A DNA stretch of 64,000 bases from JAVVHH01 sp963848035 (GCA_963848035.1 CAWKCD010000001.1:2356001-2420000), one strand, 5' to 3'; counted from the stretch's first letter, positions 18,897-28,159 are shown. Notes: generated by a model not told the origin, from the sequence alone. Numbers and translations are program-made.

Positions 18897-20184
18897 GGCT
18901 GCCGAACACGGCGAGCCAGATGAACCGGCTCTGATACCGGTCGTAGACGCCGGACAGACCGCCGGTCACCACCGGGTTCACCAGCAGCGCGACCGCGGTC
19001 GCCATCAGCAAGGCGCCGAGCGCGGAGCGGCGCTCGACGACGATCCCCACCACCAGCAGCGCCAGCGAGATGAACTCGACGGTTTGATGCAGGCGTTGCA
19101 GGTCGTCCGAGACGAGCGGGAGGAAGCGCTGCTGCCGGGCTGCGGCGAAGCGGCCCACCTCGGCTTGCGGGAAGATGCGCATCCAGTCGTCGATCAGGGT
19201 CGGCTTCGGCTTCAGCAGCCAGTCGCCGGTGGCGATGGCGACGAATTGCTGGGCCGAGCGCCGGACCGCGGCGAGCAGCAGCGCCTCGGGTTCGGCCCGG
19301 AAGGTGTCGGCCATGATCGGACCAGCCTGCGCCGCGACCACCACGTATCCGCCGGCACGGGTCAGGGTGCCTTCGGGGCCGAACAGGAAGTCCTCGAAAT
19401 TGTCCGGCAACTGGCCGAGTTGCCCGCACAGCGTCCAGCCCGGCCGCGGGCATTCCCGCTCCAGCGTGCGCAGCCCCGGCCCCTCGAGGATCATGCGCGC
19501 CATCGGGAAGATCTTGCCGTACGGCGAGAACGACGGCTGATGCAGGAACAAGGCGTTGGTCGCGATCGTGGCGAGCACGGCCAGCGCCGGCCCGGCGAAG
19601 CCGCGCGCCAGGTCGGGCAGTCGCACCCGCCCGCCACGCCACCACCGCAGCGCCAGCAGCACGACGACCACCGCGCCGATGATCGGCACGTAGCTCTGAT
19701 GGAACGAGATGAAGCCGGCGCTCATCAGCACCAGCAGGATCTGCTGCCAGGGCGCGAACCGCTCGGGCATGATGATCACCGGGGTGAGCGCCAGGATGAT
19801 CAACGCGCCGAACAGGTCCGGCATCATCTGCGACGCGAACCAGGGCAGCGACGTCGCAACCGCCAGCACGGCCACCACGGCGTAACCAAACGCCTCGCCG
19901 GCGCGCGGCAGGAACAGCGACAGCGTCATGCGCAGCAGCGCGGCGGTGCAGGCGGCCTGCGCGATCACGACCGGCCAGGCCGTGACCTTGAGGTGCAGCG
20001 GCAGCATCGCCAGCCCGTAGAAGAACGGCCGCGCCCAACCGACGTGCAGCGTCGCCCCGTCGGTCAGGTAGACGCCGGTGTCTCCGAACATCAGCGGGTA
20101 GCCGTTGTAGAACGCGGGCCACAGCAGCGCCGCGGTCGCGATCAGGATGAAGAGCGCGGTGCGGCCCGCGCCGGCCGACGCCAT
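18847..20184 (-). CDS. Large integral membrane protein of unknown function
   Basis: 445 residues with about ten hydrophobic helices and a soluble stretch near residues 260-360. I do not recognise the family. The first loop after helix one reads YNGYPLMFGDTGVYLTDG, which places an acidic residue on the outer face as in GT-C glycosyltransferases, but this is only a resemblance. It starts in a TGATG overlap with cysK upstream on the same strand, so it is translated with cysK, and ends overlapping the convergent VTT gene by 50 bases. Confidence 0.65.
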   Translation of the reverse strand: MASAGAGRTALFILIATAALLWPAFYNGYPLMFGDTGVYLTDGATLHVGWARPFFYGLAMLPLHLKVTAWPVVIAQAACTAALLRMTLSLFLPRAGEAFGYAVVAVLAVATSLPWFASQMMPDLFGALIILALTPVIIMPERFAPWQQILLVLMSAGFISFHQSYVPIIGAVVVVLLALRWWRGGRVRLPDLARGFAGPALAVLATIATNALFLHQPSFSPYGKIFPMARMILEGPGLRTLERECPRPGWTLCGQLGQLPDNFEDFLFGPEGTLTRAGGYVVVAAQAGPIMADTFRAEPEALLLAAVRRSAQQFVAIATGDWLLKPKPTLIDDWMRIFPQAEVGRFAAARQQRFLPLVSDDLQRLHQTVEFISLALLVVGIVVERRSALGALLMATAVALLVNPVVTGGLSGVYDRYQSRFIWLAVFGSLMWLANARRRGAADGA

Positions 20185-21099
20185 CAGGTGGGCAGGAAGT
20201 CCGGGACCGAGAGGTAGCGCTCGCCGGTGTCGTAGTTGAAGCCGAGCACGACGGCGCCCTTCGGCAACTCCGGCAGCTTCTTGGCAATGGCCGCCAGCGT
20301 GGCGCCGGAGGAGATGCCGACCAGCAGCCCCTCCTTCTTGGCCGATTGCCGCGCCCACTCCCGCGCCTCCTCCGCCTCGACCAGGATCACCCCGTCGAGC
20401 GCATCCTTATGGAGGTTGGCCGGGACGAACCCGGCGCCGATGCCTTGGATCGGATGCGGCGAGGGGGACCCGCCGGAGATCACCGGCGACGCCGTGGGCT
20501 CGACGGCGAACACCTTGAGCTGCGGGAATTTGCGGCTTGAGCTCCTCCGCGCACGCGGTGATGTGCCCGCCGGTGCCGACGCCGGTGATGATCGCGTCGA
20601 GCCCCTGCGGGAAATCCTCCAGGATCTCGGGCACGGTGGTGCGGCGGTGGATGTCGATGTTGGCGGGGTTCTCGAATTGCTGCGGGATCCAGGAGCCCGG
20701 CGTCATTCCCCGCAGCTCCTCCGCCTTGGCGATGGCGGCCTTCATGCCGCCCTCGCGCGGCGTCAGCTCGAAACTCGCCCCATAGGCCTGCATCAGCCGG
20801 CGGCGCTCGACCGACATCGATTCCGGCATCACCAGGATCAGCTTGTAGCCCTTCACCGCGGCGGCCATGGCGAGCCCCACGCCGGTGTTGCCAGAAGTCG
20901 GCTCGATGATGGTGCCGCCGGGCTTAAGCGCGCCGGACGCCTCCGCGGCCTCGATCATGGCCAGGCCGATACGATCCTTGATCGATCCGCCGGGGTTCGA
21001 TCGCTCGGATTTGATCCAGACTTCGGCGTCCGGAAACAGGCGCGAGAGGCGGATATGAGGCGTGCGGCCGATCGTCTCGAGGACGCTGTGGGCTTTCAT
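20184..21099 (-). CDS. cysK: CysK, cysteine synthase / O-acetylserine sulfhydrylase (one frameshift)
   Basis: PLP enzyme making cysteine from O-acetylserine and sulfide. It begins MKAHSVLETIGRTPHIRLSRL; the PLP lysine is K41 in NPGGSIKDR, the PTSGNTG loop follows, then GVGTGGHITA. One extra C near 20534 (AAGCCGCAAA for AAGCGCAAA) breaks the frame; without it the protein is 304 residues and continues KFPQLKVFAVEPT through SPHPIQGIGAGF to the stop. It is divergent from egtB, 123 bases away, which suggests supply of cysteine for ergothioneine synthesis. Confidence 0.93.
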
Positions 21100-21222
21100 C
21101 GGCGGCAATCTCCTGTATCGCTGGCGTTCTTTGGGTTCAAATGTAGGCCAGCGCGGCGGTCCGGCATAGGCCGCGGCGGCAATGCGCCTATCTATCCCCG
21201 ACACGGAATAGGCAGGGTGCCG

Positions 21223-22407
21223 ATGACCTATATAGGCGCAGTCGCAGGGCTGCTGGAGCGGTTTAAGGCAGTGCGGGGCCATACCGAGTGGCTGGCCTCG
21301 GCGCTGACCCCGGAGGATCAGTGCGTCCAGTCGATGCCGGACGCTTCCCCGGCGAAGTGGCACCGCGCGCACACCACGTGGTTCTTCGAGCAGTTCGTGC
21401 TCCAGCCGCACCAGCCGGACTACGTGCCCTGTGACAAGCGGTTCGCCTATCTGTTCAACAGCTATTACGAGACGGTCGGCGCCCGCCAACCCCGGCCGAC
21501 GCGGGGGCTGATGACCCGGCCGGGCACGGCCGAGGTCGGCGACTACCGCAAATACGTCGACGAGGCGATGCTCCGGCTGATCGCCGAACGCGAAGCCGAT
21601 ATCGCCGATCTCGTGGAGTTGGGGCTGCATCACGAGCAGCAGCATCAGGAACTGCTGCAGACCGACATGATGCACGCCTTCGCCCAGAGCCCCCTGGTCC
21701 CCGCGGTGCAGCCGGGCTGGCGCGAGCCGGCGACGGCGCCCGGACCGACGCATTGGCTCGACATCCCCGGCGGTCTGGTCGGGATCGGCCACCAGGGTCC
21801 CGGCTTCGCTTTCGACTGTGAGGGGCCGCGGCACGACGCGCTGCTGGGCCATTCCAAGCTGGCGAGCCGGCTCGTGCGCAACGCGGACTGGCTCGATTTC
21901 ATGGCCGATGGCGGCTACCGCCAGCCGACGCTGTGGATGTCGGACGGATGGTCCGCCGTGCAGGAGAACGGATGGCACGCGCCGCTCTATTGGCGCGAGC
22001 ATGACGGCGCCTGGCAGCAAGTCGGGCCAGGCGGCCTGGCGCCGGTCGAACTGGATGCGCCGGTGCGGCATGTCAGCTGGTACGAGGCGGATGCCTATGC
22101 ACGCTGGGCCAATGCGCGGTTGCCGACGGAGTTCGAGCTGGAGGCCGCCGCAGGGACGCCAGGGCTGCACGAATGGGACAGCTACGCCTGGCAGTGGACC
22201 GGCAGCGCCTACCTGCCATACCCGGGTTTCCGGCCAGTCGAGGGCGCGATCGGCGAGTATAATGGAAAGTTCATGATCAATCAGATGGTTCTCCGGGGCG
22301 GCAGTCTTGCAACTCCGCCCGGCCATCTGCGTCCCACCTATCGGAACTTCTTCCCGCCGGACAAGCGCTGGCAATTCACCGGGCTGCGCCTGGCCCGCGA
22401 CCACTGA
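21223..22407 (+). CDS. egtB: EgtB, ergothioneine sulfoxide synthase
   Basis: Non-haem iron enzyme joining a cysteine-derived sulfur to trimethylhistidine (hercynine); 394 residues. The N-terminal DinB-like helical domain carries iron ligands in WHRAH (H50) and in HEQQHQE (H137, H141), and the C-terminal FGE-sulfatase (C-type lectin-like) domain contains HVSWYEADAYARWANARLPTEFE and ends RNFFPPDKRWQFTGLRLARD. It is followed 11 bases later by egtD. No egtA, egtC or egtE is nearby. Confidence 0.92.
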   Translation: MTYIGAVAGLLERFKAVRGHTEWLASALTPEDQCVQSMPDASPAKWHRAHTTWFFEQFVLQPHQPDYVPCDKRFAYLFNSYYETVGARQPRPTRGLMTRPGTAEVGDYRKYVDEAMLRLIAEREADIADLVELGLHHEQQHQELLQTDMMHAFAQSPLVPAVQPGWREPATAPGPTHWLDIPGGLVGIGHQGPGFAFDCEGPRHDALLGHSKLASRLVRNADWLDFMADGGYRQPTLWMSDGWSAVQENGWHAPLYWREHDGAWQQVGPGGLAPVELDAPVRHVSWYEADAYARWANARLPTEFELEAAAGTPGLHEWDSYAWQWTGSAYLPYPGFRPVEGAIGEYNGKFMINQMVLRGGSLATPPGHLRPTYRNFFPPDKRWQFTGLRLARDH

Positions 22408-22418
22408 CAGGATAGCTG

Positions 22419-23357
22419 ATGCTCGCAACGACCGAGATCGACGACGACGTGGCGTCCGCCGCGCTCGAGGGCCTGCTCGCCGACCGCAAGACGCTGCCGC
22501 CGAAGCTGTTCTACGACGACGAGGGCTGCCGCCTATTCGGCGCGATCACGCGTCTGCCGGAGTATTACCCGACGCGGACTGAGCTGTCGGTGCTGCGGCG
22601 GATCGCGCCCGAGATCGGCGCCGGGCTGCGTCCGGGCAGCGCGCTGATCGAATACGGCGGCAGCGACGAGGCGAAAGCCTCGATCTTGATCGACGCATGC
22701 CCCGCGATCGCGCTGTACGTGCCGATCGACGTCGCCGCCGGCGCGCTGGCGGCCTTGACCCGGCGGCTGCGCGAGACCCGCCGATCGCTCGACGTGCAGC
22801 CCATGGTCGCCGACTTCCTCGCGCCGCTGCGCCTGCCGGAAGCAGCGAACGGCCGCGATCGCCTCGGCTTCTTCCCCGGCTCCACCATCGGCAACCTCGA
22901 CCCGGCGCAGGCGCGCTCCTTCCTCGTGGCGGTGCGCCAGACGCTCGGCGCCGGCGCGCGCTTCCTGGTCGGCGTCGATCTGCGCAAGGACCCGGCGATC
23001 CTGATCCCCGCCTACGACGATGCCCAGGGCGTCACCGCGGCCTTCAACCTCAACCTGCTGACCCGCCTGAATCGCGAGGCGGCGGCCGATTTCGACCTGG
23101 CCGGGTTCGACCACAGCGCGCGCTGGAACGATGCGGAGAGCCGGATCGAGATGCATCTGGTCAGCCGGCGGCGGCAAGACGTCACGGTCGCGGGCCGCCC
23201 GATCGCGTTCGACGCCGGCGAGACCATCCACACCGAGAACAGTTACAAATACAGCTTGCCGGCGTTCGACGCCGTCCTGTCCGAGGCGGGATGGCGTAAG
23301 CAGCAGAGCTGGACGGACGACCGCGGGCTGTTCTCGCTGCACCTGCTGACGGCCTGA
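22419..23357 (+). CDS. egtD: EgtD, L-histidine N-alpha-methyltransferase
   Basis: Makes hercynine from histidine by three methyl transfers from S-adenosylmethionine; 312 residues. Family features visible are YDDEGCRLFGAITRLPEYYPTRTE, the substrate-binding asparagine in PGSTIGNLDPAQA, and the HTENSYKYS motif holding the histidine-contacting glutamate and serine. The SAM motif I reads LIEYGGSDEAKA where LGSG is more usual, a mild deviation. Second gene of the egtBD operon; a perfect 10-bp hairpin lies 11 bases after its stop. Confidence 0.93.
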   Translation: MLATTEIDDDVASAALEGLLADRKTLPPKLFYDDEGCRLFGAITRLPEYYPTRTELSVLRRIAPEIGAGLRPGSALIEYGGSDEAKASILIDACPAIALYVPIDVAAGALAALTRRLRETRRSLDVQPMVADFLAPLRLPEAANGRDRLGFFPGSTIGNLDPAQARSFLVAVRQTLGAGARFLVGVDLRKDPAILIPAYDDAQGVTAAFNLNLLTRLNREAAADFDLAGFDHSARWNDAESRIEMHLVSRRRQDVTVAGRPIAFDAGETIHTENSYKYSLPAFDAVLSEAGWRKQQSWTDDRGLFSLHLLTA

Positions 23358-23368
23358 TTTCCACGGTG

Positions 23369-23409
23369 GTTTCGGAGCTGTTTCCTCTTTATAGGAGCGG
23401 CTCCGAAAC
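23369..23409. terminator. Hairpin after egtD, before the YqhA-like gene
   Basis: GTTTCGGAGC (23369-23378) pairs perfectly with GCTCCGAAAC (23400-23409) across a 21-base loop. No T-run follows on the plus strand, so termination would be weak or factor-dependent. It ends 13 bases before the ATG at 23422 and leaves only GGGGGAG as ribosome-binding site, so it could also control translation of that gene. Confidence 0.5.
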
Positions 23410-23421
23410 GCTGGGGGAGCC

Positions 23422-24009
23422 ATGGCCGAAACGATCGTCACCACGCAGCCGACGCGCGACGGCGGATCGCCTCCGCCGCGGCTGAGGCCGCTGCCGATGA
23501 TCATCTTCAGCGCGCGCTGGCTTCAGTTGCCGCTGTATTTCGGCCTGATCGTTGCGCAGCTCGTCTACGTGTTCCTGTTCGTGAAGGAACTATGGCACCT
23601 GATCGAGCACTTCTCCGGCTTCGGCGAGCAGGAAGTCATGCTCGTCGTGCTCGGGCTGATCGACGTCGTGATGGTGTCGAACCTGCTCGTCATGGTGATC
23701 GTCGGCGGTTACGAGACCTTCGTGTCCCGGCTCGGGCTGCACAACCATCCGGACGAGCCGGAATGGTTGAGCCACGTCAACTCAGGCATCCTGAAAGTGA
23801 AGCTGGCGATGGCGATCGTCGGCATCTCGTCGATTCACCTGCTTCGAACCTTCATCGAATCCGACAAGATCGGCACCGAAGGCGCGCGCGTCACCTCCGA
23901 GGGCGCGATGTGGCAGACCATCATCCACGCGCTCTTCATCCTGTCGGCGATCGGCATCGCCTATGTCGACCGCTTCACCGACCGCTCCGGCCACAGCGTC
24001 CATCACTGA
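23422..24009 (+). CDS. YqhA/UPF0114 family inner-membrane protein
   Basis: 195 residues with four predicted membrane helices. The order is a proline-rich cytoplasmic start, helix one at LQLPLYFGLIVAQLVYVFLF, then VMLVVLGLIDVVMVSNLLVMVIVGGYETFV, the short motif EWLSHVNSGILKVKLAMAIVGISSIHLL, and a last helix at IIHALFILSAIGIAYVDR. This is the UPF0114/TIGR00645 family, of unknown function. A GGGGGAG ribosome-binding site lies just upstream of the ATG. Confidence 0.9.
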   Translation: MAETIVTTQPTRDGGSPPPRLRPLPMIIFSARWLQLPLYFGLIVAQLVYVFLFVKELWHLIEHFSGFGEQEVMLVVLGLIDVVMVSNLLVMVIVGGYETFVSRLGLHNHPDEPEWLSHVNSGILKVKLAMAIVGISSIHLLRTFIESDKIGTEGARVTSEGAMWQTIIHALFILSAIGIAYVDRFTDRSGHSVHH

Positions 24010-24030
24010 GGCCGGGAGCGTCGCTGGAGG

Positions 24031-24528
24031 TCAGGCGTTGCCGGCGGTCTGCGCGCGGCGGCTCTGCCAGAGGGCGACGAAGTCGATCGGCTGCAGCAGC
24101 ACCGGCGGGAAGCCGCCGTCGCGCGTGACGTCGGCCAGGATGTTGCGGGCGTAGGGGAACAGCAGCCGCGGGCACTCGACCAGCAGCACCGGCTCGACCG
24201 TCTCGGCCGGCACGCCGGTCAAGGTGAACACGCCGCAGAACGCCAGCTCGGCGATGAACACCGGCTTGCTGTCGGTCACGCCGTTGGACGAGCCGGGCGG
24301 CTCGACGGCTTCGGCGCGGATCTGCAGCGTGACCTCGAATACGTCGGCGCCGTCCTGCAGGCGGCGCGCCTGGACGTCGAGGTTGATGTTGACGGCCGGC
24401 TGGCCCTTCAGCGTGGAGAACACCTCGGGGGCGTTCGGGACTTCGAAGGAGAGATCCTTCACATATTGGGCGTTGACCACCAGCGGCGGGACTTGCTGCT
24501 GCGCTTGCGCGGGTTGGGCTTCGGACAT
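24031..24528 (-). CDS. secB: SecB, protein-export chaperone
   Basis: 165 residues. It begins MSEAQPAQAQQQVPPLVVNAQYVKDLSFEVPNAP and contains the SecB core INLDVQARRL...FEVTLQIRAEA, LAFCGVFTLTGVP, and CPRLLFPYARNILADVTRDGGFPPVLLQPIDF, which are diagnostic. A clear GAGGAA ribosome-binding site lies seven bases before the ATG. SecB keeps exported proteins unfolded and passes them to SecA. Confidence 0.96.
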   Translation of the reverse strand: MSEAQPAQAQQQVPPLVVNAQYVKDLSFEVPNAPEVFSTLKGQPAVNINLDVQARRLQDGADVFEVTLQIRAEAVEPPGSSNGVTDSKPVFIAELAFCGVFTLTGVPAETVEPVLLVECPRLLFPYARNILADVTRDGGFPPVLLQPIDFVALWQSRRAQTAGNA

Positions 24529-24595
24529 CGGGGTTCCTCGATCAGATCTCGGGCGTTCGTGGCCCGGGCCGGTAGCATGGACGCGAGGGCAGCGC

Positions 24596-25150
24596 CTAGT
24601 GCCGCCAGACCACTTCCTCGGGCGGCGCGTCGTTGGGATCGAAGCGGAGCCACTCGCCATTGGTCACGCTGCGGCCGGTGAGCGACAGGATGAAGCCCCA
24701 GTGGCTGACCACGAGCGTGTGCTTCCAGTCGTCGCGCGCGGCCATCTCGGCGCGGAATTCGGCGGCGCGCGCGAGGATGCCGTGGGTGGCCTCCTCCTCC
24801 GACGGCCACCAGACCTCCTCGATGCTGGAGAAGTCGTGATCCGGCCAGGCCTCGGTGAGCAGTGAGCGGTGGCTGCCGATATCGCAGGCGAAGGCGTAGC
24901 GTTCGCGCACCGTGGGGGTGACCTGGATCGGGATGCCCAATTTGCGGGCCACCGGAGCCGCGGTCTGCAGCGCGCGGGTATACGGCGAGACCAGGATGCG
25001 CTCAAGCCGCTCGCCCTCGAGCGCGGCGGCGGCCTGCTCGGCCTGCTGATGCCCGAGCGGGGTCAGCCTCGGGTCGCGGATGCCCGGGTCGCGCTTGGTC
25101 TGGCTGTAATGCAGGTTGAACTCGCTCTGTCCGTGTCGAAGCAGGATCAT
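24596..25150 (-). CDS. Histidine phosphatase superfamily protein
   Basis: 184 residues of the phosphoglycerate-mutase-like fold. The catalytic LLRHGQSEFN motif is at residues 3-12, the second arginine lies in VSPYTRALQTA, and the second histidine is in LVVSHWGFILSL. Substrate unknown. It lies upstream of secB on the same strand, 67 bases away, and is divergent from the Tim44-domain gene. Confidence 0.88.
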   Translation of the reverse strand: MILLRHGQSEFNLHYSQTKRDPGIRDPRLTPLGHQQAEQAAAALEGERLERILVSPYTRALQTAAPVARKLGIPIQVTPTVRERYAFACDIGSHRSLLTEAWPDHDFSSIEEVWWPSEEEATHGILARAAEFRAEMAARDDWKHTLVVSHWGFILSLTGRSVTNGEWLRFDPNDAPPEEVVWRH

Positions 25151-25277
25151 GGCGCGGAGTTAGCCGGGCTCGCGGCCGGCGGCAATGCGCCGGCTCCCGC
25201 GAGATAAGGCGACGAGGTTCGTTGTTTCAGCCCCGCCCGTGCCATATCTAAGGACGGCACGTATTGATTGGCACCCC

Positions 25278-25993
25278 ATGGGCGGCACCGAAAGCTTTCC
25301 GATCGACCTCATCCTGTTCGGCATGATCGCCGCTTTCCTGGTCCTGCGTCTGCGCAGCATCCTCGGGCGGCGCAGCGGTTTCGAGCGGCAGCAGCAGGCC
25401 GAGCGCGGCCCGGTCGCGGTCCCCGGCATGGCGCGCCCCGCGCCCCCGGTGATCGACGGCAAGGCCGAGCCCGCCCCCGCCAGCCCGCCCCGTCCCCGAC
25501 CCGGCGAGCGCATTGGGCGCCTCCATCCAGAAACTCCGCACGGTCGACCGCAATTTCGAGCCGACGCGTTTCCTCACCGGCGCCGAGGCGGCGTTCCGCA
25601 TGATCGTCAAGGCGTTCGCCGACGGCGACCGGCGTCACTCTGCGCGGTCTGCTGGCCGATGAGACCTACCGCGGCTTCGAACAGGCGATCGCCGCGCGCG
25701 AGACCAACGGCGAGACCCAGCGCACCGAGATCCGCGACATCCCCTCCGTCAGCATCGAGCAGGCGACCCTTTCCGGAACGGTCGCGAGCATCGCGGTCAA
25801 GTTCGTGTCGGACCAGATCTCCGAGACGCTGGACAAGGACGGCAAGCCGATCGTGGGCTCCGATGCGGTGACCGAGATCATCGATCTTTGGACGTTCGAG
25901 CGCGATCTCGCCAGCAGCGATCCGGCCTGGCGCCTGACCGCAAGCCCGGTCGGGCTAGGAATCACCAGCCGGCGGGCTACGCTGGCGGAATGA
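25278..25993 (+). CDS. Tim44-domain membrane-anchored protein (two frameshifts)
   Basis: Restored length about 237 residues. One N-terminal membrane helix (PIDLILFGMIAAFLVLRL) is followed by a proline/alanine-rich linker and a Tim44-like domain (FLTGAEAAFRMIVKAFADGD, LLADETYRGFEQAIAARE, SVSIEQATLSG, ...WTFERDL). Extra bases near 25515 (ATTGGGCGCC) and 25635 (CGGCGTCACTC) break it. Alphaproteobacterial Tim44 proteins often lie opposite secB as here; they are thought to act at the inner membrane. The TGA overlaps the next ATG. Confidence 0.85.
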
Positions 25994-26568
25994 CGGACCT
26001 TTCGCTCGAAGACCGGATCGATCACTACGTCCGCGCGACGAAGTTCCCGCGCTCGCTGTTCGTCAGCGAAGACGGGCGGCTGGTCGGCACCTGGATCATG
26101 GGCAACGACTACCGCGTCCGCAGCAGCTATTACGGCGGCTATCCCGCGGGCTATCTGCGGCGGATCCGGGCGCTATTCCCGGACAAGCGGCGGGTGCTGC
26201 ACCTGTTCAGCGGCCGCGTCGACCTCGCGGCGCTGCCGGGCGACACGGTCGACATCAACCCGGCGCTCGAACCCACCTATCTCGACGACGCCCAGACGCT
26301 CAAGGACGTGCCGCTCACGGACTACGATCTCGTGCTGGCCGACCCGCCCTACAGCATCGAGGACGCGGAGCGCTACCAGACCACGATGATCAAGCGGAAC
26401 ACCGTGATGCGCGCGCTCGAGGGCGTGCCGCCGGGCGCGCACATCGTCTGGTTGGACCAGGTGCTGCCGATGTATCGCAAGGCCTCGTTCGACATCGAAG
26501 GGGTCATCGGCATGGTGAAGTCCACCAACCACCGTTTCCGCGTGGTCACCGTGTTCCGTCGGCGTTAA
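25990..26568 (+). CDS. DPPY-motif methyltransferase-like protein
   Basis: 192 residues. A short Rossmann-like part contains RVLHLFSGRVDLAALPGDTVDINP, and residues 118-122 read DPPYS, motif IV of amino-methyltransferases. The canonical SAM loop with three glycines is not clear. The length is short for a DNA methyltransferase, and no target-recognition domain or restriction partner is present, so the target is unknown. It starts in an ATGA overlap with the Tim44 gene, the place where mltA often lies in related genomes. Confidence 0.7.
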   Translation: MTDLSLEDRIDHYVRATKFPRSLFVSEDGRLVGTWIMGNDYRVRSSYYGGYPAGYLRRIRALFPDKRRVLHLFSGRVDLAALPGDTVDINPALEPTYLDDAQTLKDVPLTDYDLVLADPPYSIEDAERYQTTMIKRNTVMRALEGVPPGAHIVWLDQVLPMYRKASFDIEGVIGMVKSTNHRFRVVTVFRRR

Positions 26569-26577
26569 ACCAGGGCC

Positions 26578-27363
26578 ATGTCTGGATCACGCCCGCGCGT
26601 CGCCCTCTTCGTCACCTGCCTGGTGGACCTGCACCGGCCCACGGTCGGCTTTGCCGCCATCAAGCTGCTCGAGCAGGCCGGATGCATCGTCGAGGTGCCG
26701 ACGGCGCAAACCTGCTGCGGCCAGCCCGCCTACAACAGCGGCGACCGCGCGACCGCCGCCGATCTCGGCCGCCGCGTGCTCGAGGCGTTCCGCGGATACG
26801 ATTACGTCGTCGTCCCGTCCGGCTCCTGCGGCGGCATGATCAAGCATCATCTGCCGCATCTGTTCGACGACGATCCCAACCTGCGCGCGCAGGCGGACCG
26901 GTTGGGCGAGCGCACCTGGGAGCTGGTGAGCTTCCTGCGCGAGGTGATGCGGGTCGATCGCGTCGAGGCCGTCTATTCCGGGCGCGTGACATACCACGAT
27001 TCTTGCTCCGGCCTGCGCGAACTCGGCGTCAAGCAGCAGCCGCGCGAGCTGCTGCGCACCGTCACCGGCCTCGAGATGGTCGAGCTGACCGAACCCGAGG
27101 TCTGTTGCGGGTTCGGCGGCACGTTCTGCGTGAAATATCCGGACATCTCGAACCGCATGGTCAGCGACAAGGCGCAGGACGTGATCGCGACCGGCGCGGA
27201 CACCCTGCTGGCCGGCGACATGGGGTGCCTGCTCAACATGGCCGGGCGATTGAGCCGGTTGGGCAGCGCGGTCGAGGTGCGCCACGTCGCCGAGATCCTC
27301 GCCGACATGACCGGCGAGGTGGCGCCGATCGGCCGCAGCCAGGAAGAGTCGTTGCATCGCTGA
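26578..27363 (+). CDS. lutA: LutA, L-lactate utilisation (Fe-S)-binding subunit
   Basis: 261 residues with two CCG-type cysteine domains: TAQTCCGQPAYNSGD with CGGMIKHH nearby, and EVCCGFGGTFCVKYP with DMGCLLNMAG. It starts LFVTCLVDLHRPTVGF as in LutA/YkgE. LutABC oxidise L-lactate to pyruvate. It is separated from lutB and lutC by an unrelated DUF892 gene. Confidence 0.9.
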   Translation: MSGSRPRVALFVTCLVDLHRPTVGFAAIKLLEQAGCIVEVPTAQTCCGQPAYNSGDRATAADLGRRVLEAFRGYDYVVVPSGSCGGMIKHHLPHLFDDDPNLRAQADRLGERTWELVSFLREVMRVDRVEAVYSGRVTYHDSCSGLRELGVKQQPRELLRTVTGLEMVELTEPEVCCGFGGTFCVKYPDISNRMVSDKAQDVIATGADTLLAGDMGCLLNMAGRLSRLGSAVEVRHVAEILADMTGEVAPIGRSQEESLHR

Positions 27364-27445
27364 CCAACGTCGTATCGACTTTCGAACGAACTATCGCGAA
27401 GCCGGCGGAGTTGCGCTCTCGGATTCTTACCTGAGAGAGCACACC

Positions 27446-28153
27446 ATGGAAACGATGGACGAACTGATGCTGCATTTCCTGCAGGACATCTATTACGCCG
27501 AGAAGCGGACGCTGCGCAGCGCACAGAAGATGGCGCGCGCCGCATCGGCGCAGCCGGTGAAGGACGCGATCCTGCAGCATCGCGAACAGACCGAACACCA
27601 GATCAGCCGCCTCGACGACGTGTTCGAGCTGATCACCGGCAAGCGGGCGCGCGCCAAGCGCTGCGAGGCGATCGAGGGCCTGGTCGCGGAAGCCGACGAG
27701 GCGATCGAGGAGAGCAAGAAGGGCCCGGTGCTGGATGCGGCGCTGATCGCGTGCGCGCAGGCGATCGAGCATTACGAGATCGCACGTTACGGCGCGATGG
27801 TGGCGTGGGCGAAGCAAGCCGGTAAGGACGAGGTCGCCGACCTGCTCCAGCAGACGCTCGATGAAGAGAAGCAAGCCGACGAACAGCTGAGCGACATAGC
27901 CAACGGGAGCACCAACCCGGCCGCCGCATCCGCCCAGAACGCCGACGAGCACGAGGAAGAGGCCGCTCCGCCCAAGCGCGCTTCGGCCCGCCGCACCACC
28001 AAGGCGATGCCGGCCGCCCCCATGCCGGAGCCGGAACCCGAACCCGAACCGACCCCGTCGCCGCGCGCCCGCCGGGCTCCGGCTGCGACCAAGTCCGCCG
28101 CGGCCAAGCCGGCCCCGAGCAAGCCGACGCCGCGCCGCACCTCGCGCAAGTGA
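27446..28153 (+). CDS. DUF892 (YciE/YciF-type) protein with histone-like basic tail
   Basis: 235 residues. Residues 1-150 form the ferritin-like DUF892 four-helix domain (LQDIYYAEKRTLRSAQKM, HREQTEHQISRLDDVF, IEHYEIARYGAM, LLQQTLDEEKQADEQL), with glutamate and histidine positions that could bind a di-iron site. Residues about 151-235 are low-complexity, rich in alanine, proline and lysine (PEPEPEPEP, then repeated AAKPAPSK), resembling the tail of histone H1. Such tails may bind DNA. It sits between lutA and lutB and is followed by a strong hairpin. Confidence 0.85.
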   Translation: METMDELMLHFLQDIYYAEKRTLRSAQKMARAASAQPVKDAILQHREQTEHQISRLDDVFELITGKRARAKRCEAIEGLVAEADEAIEESKKGPVLDAALIACAQAIEHYEIARYGAMVAWAKQAGKDEVADLLQQTLDEEKQADEQLSDIANGSTNPAAASAQNADEHEEEAAPPKRASARRTTKAMPAAPMPEPEPEPEPTPSPRARRAPAATKSAAAKPAPSKPTPRRTSRK

Positions 28154-28159
28154 TGCAAC

